The notes under the pieces: model-generated
What the model was told of the DNA's origin: nothing
The model's input: only the letters and a program-made list of their open reading frames with translations
Databases searched by the model: none
Made by a program: the position numbers and the translations under genes
NCBI RefSeq assembly: GCF_014633365.1
Contig: NC_068350.1
Coordinates: 30,185,119 to 30,249,118, forward strand
Direction of reading: 5' to 3'
From: Diospyros lotus
Lineage: Eukaryota; Streptophyta; Magnoliopsida; Ericales; Ebenaceae
Length of the DNA: 64,000 nt
In this document: one piece after another, positions 25,401-37,425 of the stretch
Position numbering within the stretch: the stretch's first letter is position 1
Layout of the letters: each line of letters begins with the position of its first letter

Positions 25401-25775
25401 CCTTGTTCTTGAACTTGTTGAGCCTTGTGGCTCACTTGATCTTCTTTTCCATTCCAGGTAAAAGAAAGACGGTTATTGGGGGTGAGTCAAATAGGACTGC
25501 AGCCAAGGGATAGTGGTGTACGGAGACGCGTCCTAGCTTTAAAGATCGTAGTTAGTGAATTGGTGAGGTTTGTAATAATGAGAATTTATTATGTTATGGG
25601 CATTTGAGCCTCATACTATTTGTATGGCCATCGTGCCTAGAGTTATGAGATATTGGGAATGTAATTAAATCTTATTTAAATTTTCGCTGCTAGAAATGAA
25701 ATGAGTTCAGTTCAGTTTTATTCTATATCATCTCTGTAATGACGTTCTTTCGAGTATTTGAAAGTGGGCCTTACA
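22444..25775 (+). repeat. 3' LTR of the gypsy element
   Basis: It is co-linear with 9253-12583. It starts TATAACAACCC (the expected TG is TA here) and ends GGGCCTTACA. Many differences from the 5' copy are C-to-T or G-to-A, including both CpGs in the first 12 bases, as expected for methylated DNA decay. Confidence 0.93.
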
Positions 25776-25780
25776 AATTT

Positions 25781-27254
25781 GACCCTCATGGCCAATTTGA
25801 ATAGCCTATCTAACACTTTGCCCTTTATTTTATAGGCCTCATTTTCCTTTCTCTTCACTCAACCTATCTTACCTTCCAACCACTTGCCAGACTTGGCTAT
25901 AAAGAAATGATAAATCTGGTCATGCCTCATTTATTCTTATTGTAAATACATGTTAGAGTGTACACCCAAGATAGGGTGAACTGGATGTTTCATTTTTTTT
26001 TTTAATTTTGAAAATCATGCACAAGAGATGTTTTAAATGATTTCAATTCTTTGAAATTTTTTTGCTTTAAATAAAGATCAACTATGATAAACATTTGTGA
26101 TTCCAAAACTAATGCTTGAAGATAAAACATTTATACTTGTGATATAAAGACAATACATGAATCATAAAATGAAGCTACATAGCATGTGAAAATCAAAGAG
26201 TAGAGAAATAAAAAAAAAATATCAAACACAACTTTTATAGTGGCTTGGTTCAACTGCCTACATCCATTATCTTAATTCTTCACTAAGCATATTAACCAAT
26301 CCAGTAATAGGGTATCTTTTACAGTATCAATTATAATCTTTACACAACTTTTCTAGGATCAGTTGAAACCTCAACTTTTTAAGACTAAGTTGGAACCTCT
26401 ACTTTTATAGACTGAGCAATAACCTCAGCTTTTATGGATAAAAATGCAACCTAACATACCTTTTCATGGAATGAGGTAGAATGCTTAAAACCACTTTGTT
26501 GAAAGAAAAGTTTCAGGATAAGCTCACAGAAAGAAGAGTCCTCGAAGAATAAGAAGTATAACACACGAGGGTAGTATACAAGATGAGTGAAAAGAATGAA
26601 TAGCTAAAGCACTCCACTCTCTTGAAAGTTTCTAGTTTAGAAGAAATCTTCATGAAGAACGATCGGATAGTAGTTTGGGCAACTATTAGAGGGAATGTAG
26701 TCATTTGGCATAATCACACCAACAGTCATTCAAGCAACACAATTTGGCTTAGAAGCAGCAACCTAATCTCATGCATAACTTGGGCTTTTATAGAAGCTTT
26801 GAGTCTTTTGAATTTCAATAACCTGCACATTTAATAGCTCTTTGATTTGATTGATAATAGTCAAATTAGTTCTCAAATATGCACATATAAGGATTTAATG
26901 TTTTACATAACATATATAATTGAATTTAAACTCAATATCCATTCCATCTATATGAAAAAGCAATCAGACAACATTGATTGCAACAAGAATAACTTAAACG
27001 ATCGAAACTAGGTGCTTTAAATGCTTTGTGTAACGACTATTTTTTTCAAATTTTGCACATAGATACTTAGGTGAAAAATAAGATTACTCGATTGCTTCTA
27101 TCAAATACTCAAGTGGATTTAAAGATAGTTGATAAAGCTTAAACTTTATATATTAGATTGCATAATTCACTTAGTCGATTACTATTTCAAATACAAAGAC
27201 CTGCTCTTTGTCCAATCAAATTTACTTGACTAAGTCACATAGATACTCAATTAC
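25781..27254. other. Gene-free repeat-like DNA
   Basis: There is no gene. From about 25951 it starts TGTTAGAGTGTACACCCAAG and continues with 'ggtgaactgg' and a 'gtggcttggtt-aactgcctacatcca' block. This is reminiscent of the opening of the element at 54701 (TGTTGGTCCCAAG...ggtgaattg), but no partner end or TSD was found. Confidence 0.35.
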
Positions 27255-28772
27255 ATAATTGTTGGAAATGTATGCCCTAAAGACACGTTTTGTTTAATTT
27301 ATGGTAATGATGTTTCTTTTATTCAGTTTATGGCACATATATTATTTGCATTTAATTGTTGGAAAGGTGTCCATGCTATTAAGTAAGTGATTCATGTGAT
27401 GGGTCGTTCTTCACAGTTAGGCATGAATCATGGGTACTTAATAAGCAAGAAAATATTACTCTTGATCTTTTGATAGAACTGGGTATTCTATCATGACAAG
27501 ATCATTGTGCAATAGATCCTAATGGAGGATGGCTTGCCTTAGCTAGTAAACAGTCCGTTTACTCTAATTGTACAAGCGCATTTGGAATGCGTAGAGTGGA
27601 CCTGTGATAGAAGCTAATGACAAAGTACTAATTATCATGGAGCTAGTCTATCACTGCTACTACGTGGACGAGTACTCTAATACTTGAGTATTAGTTGGTG
27701 GTCTAGTGAACCTAGAGCTGTATTCTTAGATTCATTGTAGGTGAGGTCTATCAAAGATCAATATCCTTTTGAGTTGGGAGTATGGTTTCTAATTAGCTAA
27801 GACAGACTAATACAAGATAGTTTCTGTGATTCACCCCCTTGTGATTGTCCAAGAATAATCGAATAATCCAGGGCCCTGGGAACGTGACTTAAGAGTGTGT
27901 GCTTCTGGGTAGCTCCCAGTGATAAGCAAGTACATTCGAGTAGTCACGGATTATCGGACTAGTGATCTAAGGATGGTAGAAGTCATTTAGAAAGGTGTTA
28001 GTACATTATTCCTTTCTAAATGATGGGTGTTACGCAGAGGGGTATTTTCATCATTACACTAGTAGGTCAAAGACATGGCATATGCAAAATTATTCGTGGG
28101 GTCAGTGTTACCATATGGTGATAGTTGGAACACTTAGAATGACAAAATATAGCTACTAGGTAGCAGGGATATTTTGGTCATTTTAGTAGCCGTGAATAAT
28201 TTGTCTTTTGGTCCCCAGGGTAGCTCGATGTAACTCATGTATTTTTTTAATACATTTGGCTTGTTGGATGAATTACATTGAGAGAGAATTATTTTATTCA
28301 GAATGGTCCATAATTAATTGGGCTAGAATAAAATAATAGTTCATTAGGGTTTTAATTAATTGATTGGGCTAACCCAATTAGAAAATTAATTAAAAGATCT
28401 TGGCCCATTAGGGTTTGGCCCACTAGGGTTTTAACCCTAGGGTTCTCCCTATATATTCTCTCATTATTTGTTTTTTCATCCAAGTCGTTTTTCATTCTTC
28501 TTCACCGAAGAAAGGCCACGAGTTCGAGTCATATTTCGGAAGATCGAAAGAGAGTCTCGAAGTTCTGATGCGAAGGAGCCGAAGGATAGCAAGACAGCCG
28601 TCGTCTCCACCACCGGAAGAAGCTACCGCGCATCCTGCCCCTATCGCTCCATTCCGACCGGTAATCCATCATAAAAGTAAGTCTCTTAGATTCTAATCAA
28701 TACGAGGATCGTTTTTGATTAAAACGCTTCCGTTGCATGCTTTTGTATCCTCGTTTTTGATCCTTCAATAAT
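27255..28772 (+). mobile_element. Copia-type solo LTR (27260-28767), TSD ATAAT
   Basis: It starts TGTTGGAAATGTATGCCC and ends TTGATCCTTCA, with perfect ATAAT duplications at 27255-27259 and 28768-28772. The TGTTGG...CA ends and 1.5-kb size suit a Copia LTR. A promoter-like CTATATATTCTCTC lies near 28448, preceded by repeated 'ggccca-tagggtttt' words. The short frame around 28468-28674 starts at the transcribed R region and has no known domain. Confidence 0.9.
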
Positions 28773-30349
28773 AACACTTCTCGAATATTGGACAAATCAT
28801 AGTTGATTAGCATATGTGTTTTAGAAAGAGCTGTGCTAGGACCCTTTTGATAAAGGTGAATGGAAGTTGTTGTTCCTTTCGAGTTGCTAATGGTTGTCTC
28901 ATAGCCTACGATCAATAAGGGAGGAGGAAGAGAAGTTGGTCGACTTCTTGGAGCAAGAAGAAAAAGAACACCGAAGCTGGAAACAGAAAAGAACTAGAAG
29001 AAGATGATGTAATAGAGGATAATTGCTCTTATCGAGACTTTACAGAATTTTGCTTCCCTTGCAAGCTTCCTCTCAATCTTTCTCTCTCATGATGGCTGCA
29101 TCAAGCATTTAATGCTCTGATGGGATGAAGTGGAAAAAAATAGAAGCACGCAGGATTAATCATGCTCTCAAAGCTATTGACCGTCCATAAAGATATTATC
29201 CTTGCTAAGGCCGCGCATGCAAAAGACCCTTCCACACTCCTAACATGCCTTCTGCCCCTTTGCTCACCCCATGGGCGCGCCATCTGTACCTAGCGCGCCT
29301 ACTACCCCTTTGTGCGTCCTGTGTGTGCCATCCGAGACTCATCCATGCCAGTTGTGCATCCTTACGCTCATGTGGCCTATGTTGCGCTCGCTACTATGCC
29401 TACCACACCCATATGCGCCCCATGTGCACCCACGTAGCCACTCACAGCCCTGTCTTCCCCCTCACATGCCCTACACATCCGTAGTACACTCTTTAGCCAA
29501 CGCACCTGCATGCCTCATTGCATCGTTCCACGAGCTCCTCCTTCACCAGTACATGTGGATGACCCTCACAAGCATCCAGTTAAGTCTTTAGTAACCTTTT
29601 AGGTCATCTAAAGACCCCCAAGATCTTTCCCTCATCGCCTCATGGCGATAAAGCCAGCCTCTTAAGGCTTTCATTCCTCCTAGGACCCTTCCCAAGGAGG
29701 AGGAGGAGATGGGTTTCTCACATGGGTCCTTCCATGCATGCCTAACCCCAGGATCGCCAAATGCAATAAGAGAGTCATGCACTCCCTACATTTGTGTGTC
29801 ATGTGCTAACTACGTGTCCCAATCACATCCGACCTCTATGTAGATCCATCAACCCCTTAGCTTCCAAGCAAGCTGTTCCAACTGCATAATCTCTCTCTAA
29901 CCTTCCGTGTCACTCACCTACACATGTTGCTCATATTATGCACTTTTCCACCTCCTCACAGTGTACCCACAGATAATATTTGTGTGATACATCCTAGCAT
30001 ACTGCATCTTCACTTCTTCATGATTTGTACTGATTTAAGCATCGGAGGGCCCACGTAAGAGAAATCCCCACGTACCTTCTGACTGTCTTCTGTCTTGCAA
30101 ACCCTTTAGAAGACTTGGGCGCAGAGTCTACAAACACTTCGAGAAACCCATCCAAGGCACCCATGTCTCTATTGTGCTCATTCCTCATATTCCTATGATG
30201 CTCCACCCTTTTGGTCCCCCAAACAGTGGGTCGAGTCCTTGGCTGCTGATCTCCTTTGGTGATTTTTGGCTTTTCCTTATCACAAGGCTCTATTGACTAT
30301 TTGCTGAGGTTCCCAGATATATAAATTTTAATTGTCGTACACTTACAAT
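28773..30349. repeat. Gene-free repeat DNA with a second Tat-like block
   Basis: No gene is visible. The part at 30038-30345 matches 1370-1710 in order and orientation (see that entry), so both derive from one repeat family. The stretch at 29200-29500 is C-rich, with several short open frames that look like chance. Confidence 0.4.
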
Positions 30350-31160
30350 AACAAGCACAAAAAGCTTAAAAAATAGATAATAACTCATCATGTCGATTTT
30401 TCATTAAAAATAATCAAGTTCATTCAGAATAGTCATGAATGAAGCTTACAAAATATTGAAATCCTAAAACAGAAAGGACACGACTAGGACCCCAAACATT
30501 AGTATGAACTAATTCAAAGGAGGACACAACTCGATTATTGACACACTTGGGAAATGAAGTATGACAATTTTCACTAAACTGACATGACTCACAATCTAAA
30601 AAAGGTGAACTAGAGAAACCTGGAACCATCTTCTAGAGTTTGGAAAGGATAGAATGCCCCAAGAAATTGTAGATAAAGGCTTTGACTCAATAGAAGTGCA
30701 GGAAACTGGTGATGGAGGCATGGAAAGATGGTAAAGTCCTTATGACTCACGCACTATACTAATCATCGGTCCCGTACCCCAGTTCTGCACAAGAATAGAA
30801 TTATCAACAAAGATAACGAAGCAATTAAAATCATAGGTTTGTTTACTAATAGAAACAAGGTTAAAAGGATATCTAAGAACATAAATAAAAGAATCCAGAG
30901 TTAATGAAGGAAGAGGTTGAGCTTGACCAATACCCTTGGCAATTGCTTTAGAGCTATTGGTAAGAATGACACAAGGAAGACATGTGGAATGATTAATATG
31001 TGAGAAAAGACGTTGATTACCAGAGATATGATCAGATGTACCAAAATCAAGAACCCAAGGGTTAAGTAAGGAAGATTGAGTGAGGTAGGCAACAGAATTA
31101 TCAGTGTGAGCTATCAAAGCAATAAAGGATGTGGACTACCTAATGGCTTAATACCAGAGG
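30350..31160 (-). pseudogene. Copia protease and integrase N-terminal part
   Basis: On the minus strand, a protease-like segment (31117 downward) begins with 'NPWVLDFGTSDHISGNQRLF', where active Copia proteases have D-(S/T)-G-A. It continues through 'PFNLVSISK' and, from about 30629, a GAG-pre-integrase/integrase start with 'CESCQFSENCHTSFPK', 'FELVHTNVWGP' and 'FQYFVSFIHDYSE'. A stop follows, but homology can be read on through 'LFLMKNRHDELLSIF' to about 30350, where the repeat at 30038-30345 cuts it. Internal stops and the damaged protease motif make it a pseudogene. The gag side lies beyond the solo LTR inserted at 31161. Confidence 0.82.
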
Positions 31161-33701
31161 TGTAATACCCGAGAAATTTGGGTTAATTAAAAATAAGCAA
31201 TTTATTAGAGAAATGGGATTTCAGAGAAAATTGGTATCTGAATAGCCCAAAAAATTAACCGAATCGACTGTCGAGAGTGCCCTGGAGCCGAGATGCCAAA
31301 AGAAAATGATGTGGCATTAACGAGCACCCCAAGATAGGATTTATGGTGCCGAAAGAAATCGGATCGGGAACAGTTTTCGGTACAACTAAAATGCAGTTGC
31401 CAATTAGGCTGCGATACCGAATTGTTATAGACGACTTCTCAGAAGTCAACGGAAGCTTGAGGAGGTTTCGATTTTTCATAAGGAATAACCCTTCAGTAGT
31501 TTCAGGAAGAAACGAATGGGTTTAGGGTCAAAATGAAGATTCGAGCCTAAGTGCAATTTTCTGAAATTGCTAGAGGGAGGCCGAAATGATGATTTTTTGG
31601 AATCTTAGGGGGTCAAATGAAAGTTTTAGGACTTGAGGAACCTAAATACAATTGTGCAAAGTTGAGGGGTTAAGTGAAAATGGCCAAAAAGGTAAAGGCC
31701 AAAAGTTAAGTGGCCAAAATGAAAAAAGCCAAAAGTTGGCCAATGACCAGCACATGGCTGAAATGGACCACAGGGTTGCACGAGGCATGGTCGGGGGAGC
31801 ATTTTTTGTAAAGGAGGATCCAACAATGGCCATTGGGTTGGCCAGAAAAGCAAGAAAAAGCAACCGAAAATGGTCACACAATTGAGTGGCTGCAAATCAC
31901 TTTTTGTGGTCGGGTAAGGCTCGTTCCAGGGCCATATGAGGGAGGTAGATGCTCCAAGGCTCATGGGTTGGCCGATCTCGGGCATTTGAAGCATCGAAAA
32001 TGCCTATAAATAGGGTTTCATGAAGGTCGAAAATAAGAAGAAATGGAGCTTCAAATCGAGGGCTTTGACGAACGAATTGAGCCTCCAAAATAGAGGGCTT
32101 TTGTTGCCCATGGCCTGAGGATCGTTTCTGGAAAATTTGGGCCATTTTGATCGAGGTTTCATAGTGATTCGAAGCTCGCCGAAGTTTGGAGGTGGGCGGT
32201 TTGGCCGAGAGATTGGCCGGCCGGTTGGAGGTCTCCCGGTGCTCCTTTGAGGCTCAAACTTGGCCATAAGGATCAACTGGGAGAGGGTTTCAAGATGGCA
32301 TGGCTATCTCAGATAGCCGGTGTGCCGGAGTTGGGGAAGATGACCGGCGAGTGGCCAACACGCGCTGTCTTTCACGCACGGCCACTCGCCCTAGCATGTT
32401 GGGGCACGTGCGAGAGCGTGTATGCTCCAAAAAATTTGGAAAAAATGTTAGAAATTCCAAAAAAATATTTTACAGAGGTCCGTGCAAAAAGATTTGGATT
32501 TGGGATTACCGATGTCTCGGCTTTAGCGCCAAAAAGCCTCATTTTGCGTGAAAACGAAATATCCGGGTAAGTTCAATATTTTTCCTTTGAATTTTATAGT
32601 CTATTATGAATTATTGTGGAGATAGATTTGAGGAAATGGTCCCGAGGTATTTATTGAGATTTTTAAAAGGAAAAATGAAGGAAAATGAAGGAAAAAAGGA
32701 AATAAATGGAATATTGAGATATTTAGTAATAGAATATCATTTTTATGTTTGAGGTAATCAAGATGATGTGATTGGTGCAACTTTTGAGAGTTGGCACGAA
32801 AATCAAGGCGGAGCATGCATATCGAGGTGATACACGCTTTTTGAGAAAATGCAAGTTTATCTCAAAAGGTGAGTTTTCCTATCCTACATGATATGATTGT
32901 TTATTATGCATGATATTTATGAAAGATATGATTGCTTATATATGCATAATATTTACGAAAGATATGATTCATTTTGTTATATTGCATGGAAAGTTGTGAT
33001 AATTGCATGGCACGATATTATTGTCACGTTAATATTTGTGCATAGGAATGGGATGTCGCCCCCAGAGTGTAGCCATAATTCCCCTAGGGTAATGATGGAA
33101 TAATGTTAAGCTTATCCTGCGGAGGTTCGGGATTTGCCTAGGATTCCGTGCCGAGCTGGTGGGCCTGGGAAGTTACATTAAGGAAAAATATTATTTATGT
33201 TATTGTATCATGCATTTATATATATATATATATATGTTTTGGACCCTCACTAGAAGTTTCATCTTCTAATGGGTTATGCCCCTGGAACATTCAACGTTCC
33301 AATGTAGATTTGCAGCTCAGGCAATGAGCATGTTGAGATGAGATGGCACGTGATGGCACGACCAATGGATTTAGCGAGTAGAATCGGATATATTTTAGCT
33401 GATGATTAGTCTTGTTAGAATATTATGGAATCTCCATGTATTTATGTATTTCAATATTGAGGATATGATGTTAACTAAGGTATGGATTTTTATGTTATAA
33501 ATAAAGTGAATTGATTCTGTACCATATCAGGTTTCGATTATTGCTTCCATATTTTTAATGATTTGTTGGGGGTTTTGTTTGGAACTCGGTACTTAAGGTT
33601 TAAGTTATGTACCGAGAAAGAAAGAAAAAAATAATTTATGCATATTTGGGCCCCAGCATAGTGACACGCTCGGTAAGAGAAAAGCGGGATGTTACAAGAG
33701 A
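31156..33701 (+). mobile_element. Gypsy-type solo LTR (31161-33696) inside the Copia pseudogene
   Basis: It begins TGTAATACCCGAG and ends GGGATGTTACA, flanked by AGAGG (31156-31160) and AGAGA (33697-33701), a TSD with one mismatch. A TATAAATAGGG promoter box lies near 32004, fixing the plus orientation. It has the same family organisation as 47028-49421: both share a 'gacaggatttatg-tgcc-a-agaaatc' type block about 150 bases in and a 'ctag-ag-ttcatctt-taat' block near the end. The short frames inside, including the glycine/arginine-rich ones near 32200-32550, have no recognised domain. Confidence 0.85.
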
Positions 33702-33866
33702 TTTCCTCATATTCAGTTCCAATCAGGAGAAGAGACAACAATGAATGACCTAATGATGTAGCCTAAGACATATAGTTGTACCAATCAGTTTTTTAGAGGT
33801 AATGGCTATAGAAGGAGAACAATTGGAGAGAAAATACCCAATTCGGGGCCCAAATCACTAGAGGAA
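33702..33866 (-). pseudogene. Copia gag start, fragment
   Basis: On the minus strand a short segment reads 'ITSKKLIGTTIC', resembling the 'I-S-KLNG-NY' opening of Copia gag proteins, with a frameshift after it. It lies just upstream (minus sense) of the protease part at 31117, separated only by the solo LTR, so it is probably the same element. Confidence 0.4.
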
Positions 33867-34800
33867 CACTACAAGAGAATTAAGTTTTAGTGACGGAATT
33901 ATTTCTTCGCTAATTAGCGACAAATTCGCAACGTAATATCTGTCACTAAATTTAGTAACGAGCTAACTCGTAGCTAAAAAAGAAAAAATAAAAAAAATTC
34001 AAATTTAAATTTTAGTGATGGGAAAACCTGTCGCTAAAAATAAAAATTAAATTTAAAATTTTAACGACGGAACAAGCCCGTCGCTAAAAAGAAAAAAAAT
34101 AAAATATAAACTTTAAATTTTAGCGACGGACTAACCTGTCGCTAAAAAGAAAACAAATAAAATTTTAAATTTAAATTTTAATGTCGGGCAGACCGTCGCT
34201 AAAAAGAAAAAAATAAAATTTTAATTTAAATTTTTAACGACAGGATGAACCGGTCGCTAAAAAGAAAAAAAATTAAAAATTTAAATTAAAATTTTAGGGA
34301 ATATATGGCAAACCCGTCACTAAAAAGAAAAAAAAAATATAAACTTTAAATTTTAGCGACAGGCTAACCCGTCGCTAAAAAGAAAACAAATAAAATTTTA
34401 AATTTAAATTTTAGCGACGGGCAGACCCATCGTTAAAAAGAAAAAAATAAAATTTTAATTTTAATTTTTAGTGATAGGACATACTTGCGGCTAAAAAGAA
34501 AAAAAAATTAAATTTAAATTTTAAATTTTACTGATGAGCAAACCCGTCGCTAAGAAGAAAAAAAAATAAAATATAAACTTTAAATTTTAGCGACGAGCAG
34601 ACCTCGTCTCTAAAAAGAAAATAAATAAAATTTTAAATTTAAATTTTATCGACAGACAAATCCATCGCTAAATAGAAAAAATAAATTAAAATTAAAATTT
34701 TAATTTTAATTTTTAGCGACGAGCCAACCCGCCGCAAAAAAGAAAAAAATAAAATATAAATTTTAAATTTTAAAGTTGAACGACGAGGCTGCCCTGGTGC
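33867..34800 (-). mobile_element. Truncated CACTA element, same family as 6572-8631
   Basis: CACTACAAGAGAATTAAG at 33867 and the next 100 bases are the reverse complement of the right end of 6572-8631 ('gtcgctaattagcgacaaa', 'gtcactaaatttagt'). The array of 'tttagcgacggg...cccgtcgctaaaaag' hairpin units follows. No opposite terminus is present near 34800, so the element is truncated. The left flank is Copia gag DNA. Confidence 0.8.
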
Positions 34801-34938
34801 GTGACATATAGCAACATATGTCTTTTTCCAACTAAGGTATGGTTTCTCTAACTTTAGAGTGTATTTGTAAAGGAATCACTCTATTTGAGTATTCCAATTC
34901 TATGTTCATTCTGTTACCATAGGAGACACCTGGCCAAA
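34801..34938. other. Short gene-free spacer
   Basis: Unrecognised DNA between two CACTA elements; it continues after 38130. Confidence 0.5.
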
Positions 34939-35731
34939 CGACACTACAAGAGTTTTGATTTTTTCCGGCGGTGAAAAAATCGTCGGAAAAAGTAAAAAAA
35001 TCGCCGGTAAAACTTTTACCGGCGGTAATTATAACCGCCGAAAATACCTCCATCGGAAAAGATTTCCGGCGGTTAAAAACCGTCAGAAAATACTATTTAC
35101 CGGCGGTTTTAAAAAACCGCCGGCAAAATTTTTACTTTTACCGGCGGTTTTTCTAAACCGCCGATAAATAGTCTTTTAAAACTGCCGGCAAAGTTTTTAC
35201 TTTTCCCAGCAGTTTAAGAACCGCCGGGAAAGGTATTGGCGGCGGTTAAAAAATCGCCGACAAAGTCAAATAAAGTAATAAAATTGTCGGCAGTTTTCAC
35301 AACTGCCGGCAAAAATCAACCTTTTTTTTTTAAATATATTCCTTCTGGCAGCAACCTAGATGGCTTCCGATAGCAGGCAGTGAAACAAGAGGGCCAGCTT
35401 TATATAAATACATTGAAAATAAACACGAACAGAATGATGTGTTCAAATTTGACTAGAATACACAGATCTAGCAGGGTGGTAGCTTGGCGTAACCCTGCTA
35501 GATCTGTGAATAGATTCTATAAATAAGTTTAAAAAAAATAATGAGAAAGTAAGGGAAACGAGAGCATTATTGTCATAGCATCACCATAATATGATATGCT
35601 GATATATATGGACTTTTTAAACAAAAAGAATCATAATAAAAAATATAAATAATAATAAAGCCAAATTCAGAAACAAAACCCAGAAAACATAAAATAGCTA
35701 ATAAATGTGCAGGTATATCAGAACAACCTGG

Positions 35732-35788
35732 TGAGCTTTTAATTTGGCTGAGATGCTGGGATGAATCCTAACAACCTCTTCTGGAACT
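35732..35788 (-). pseudogene. Captured exon resembling ATRX/CHR20-type SNF2 helicase
   Basis: Minus-strand sequence after a TTTATCAG acceptor reads 'VPEEVVRIHPSISAKLKAHQ' and meets GT at once. From memory, a segment of this form (VR-I-P-SISAKLK-HQ) sits just before the SNF2 ATPase core of ATRX-type chromatin remodelers. The fragment is about 19 codons. The following DNA reads into a stop, so no remodeler is made. Decisive test: a protein search with the flanking exon context should hit plant ATRX/CHR20. A hit elsewhere, or none, would refute it. Confidence 0.45.
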
Positions 35789-36224
35789 GATAAACAAGGA
35801 ATCATTGTTAAGAGAGTTATCAGATAGAATTGCAAAAGCCAATAAAATAACTTGGTAGAATATAGAAATCAGAGTTTAAGATAGGAATTCACAGCAATAC
35901 ACCTAAACCAAATAGAAGAGTTCCTACAAAAGTTAAAGGCAAAGCCAAGATATGAAGTATAGAGTGACACCTAATAGATGCAAATTTCAACCATGCTACA
36001 ATTTATAATTTACAGTTATCATACAGGACGTATGTCTCCATTCTTTCTCTCAATGCTGTCATCTAGCACCTTATTTGCAGCACTAAAAAGTGACTGAGTT
36101 GACGAGTTCTGCATTTAGATATGGCCAAGCAAATGTTAGAGCAATTTCTACTATGAAGTCTTTTAGCATGAGCAATGTCCGCATCTAGATATGGCCAAGC
36201 AAACATATATTAAGATGCACCTAT

Positions 36225-36440
36225 TTAATATGGCAAAATTGCAAAAATTACCTCCAAATTTTTTAGTTTCATCAATTCCAAAATTTTAGTAGCAGGAAGA
36301 TCGGCATAACATCCTTGCTTTCTTAGGGGCATGCCTTTGAACTTATCTTCTGTTTCTTCAGTAACAATGCCATTATAAACTCCACTAAGACAGTTGGATT
36401 CCCCATTCTCAAGTGCATGTACTTCCAGTTGTGGATTCAT
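36225..36440 (-). pseudogene. Exon-like fragment of unknown gene inside the CACTA element
   Basis: A minus-strand frame of 71 codons begins MNPQLEVHALENGES and reaches ELMKLKNLE. There (about 36254) a canonical GTAATT donor follows. Its composition (acidic, K/E-rich, no low complexity) and the donor suggest a real exon captured from a host gene. I do not recognise the protein. It may or may not come from the same gene as the ATRX-like piece 470 bases away. Confidence 0.4.
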
Positions 36441-37425
36441 GACAACAATTTATAAATACCTGGTTTCACAGATACATTATGGAATACAGCCATAGAAAGG
36501 GAAATTCAGCAGACAATAGCCAAGCAAGGGAATCACTCCCCATGAAAAATTGACTAACATTTGTTTAAACCGTTATCTCGAAGATGACATTCACTAATAT
36601 TGCATAAAGTCCCCCATAATACAGAACAATTTCAATTACAATACCAGATAATTGTGCCATGACAGGGAATTGTTACAAGAGAAATTGGAAGTCAGTTTAA
36701 GCTTTATGCCATCAATAGAAGAGTTTTAATGAGCAAGAAAATGCCAAATATTTATGTTCTTTCCACTAGATATATCACTCAAACAACAAACTGGGACAAC
36801 TTACAAGGTCTTTACTGGAGAACGATTGTTCAAGAAATACTTAAACAAATAAAAGAGGTTCCTATCATTGATGTGCCAACCATAAGTAGTTTTTGTTTAC
36901 CAACTCATTAGGGGTTATTTAGACAACTGAATTCCGTTCAGTTGTCTAAATAATGTATGTGTCTATTATCTCACATTCCTTGCCATCTTGGGACGCAAAA
37001 CAACACAGCTTCCGATAGTTATTTGAACCTAAAGTAAAACGTGTACAAGAGGCACACTGAGCAATAGGCAAATTTGCCCACGCATTTGGTCAATTCACTT
37101 TAAATTGATATATAAATCCTATCCTTTATCATATCATGTATTGAAAATTTCAAATATTAATTTACTGGAAGCATCATGAACATCACGAGAACATAATCAA
37201 TCCCATTGAAATCACTATAACTACCATATCTGCTCAAATTGGCACAATTCCAATATCAAACGGAAATTAGATCTCAGAAAACAAAGATTAAAACGGAAGA
37301 GCGTTAATCCATCACAAATACCAAATACATTATACAGGATCTATAACCAAATTTATATGGATTTGGATTTACGAACAGATTCAGGGGCTCTGTTCATCAA
37401 TCCAAATCAAAGCAGAAGCTTGAGG

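Larger units (their letters stand above)
9248..25780 (+). mobile_element. Complete, decayed Ty3/gypsy LTR retrotransposon (9253-25775), TSD AATTT
   Basis: Two co-linear, highly similar LTRs (9253-12583 and 22444-25775) flank an internal region with a tRNA-Met primer-binding site right after the 5' LTR and a polypurine tract right before the 3' LTR. The whole is bounded by a perfect 5-bp duplication AATTT (9248-9252 and 25776-25780). Degenerate gag, reverse transcriptase and integrase segments appear in the Ty3 order gag-RT-IN, with many stops and frameshifts, so the copy is inactive. It is enlarged by a CACTA element (14629-18609) and a solo LTR (20055-22213). The LTRs, about 3.3 kb, are unusually long. 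Confidence 0.92.
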
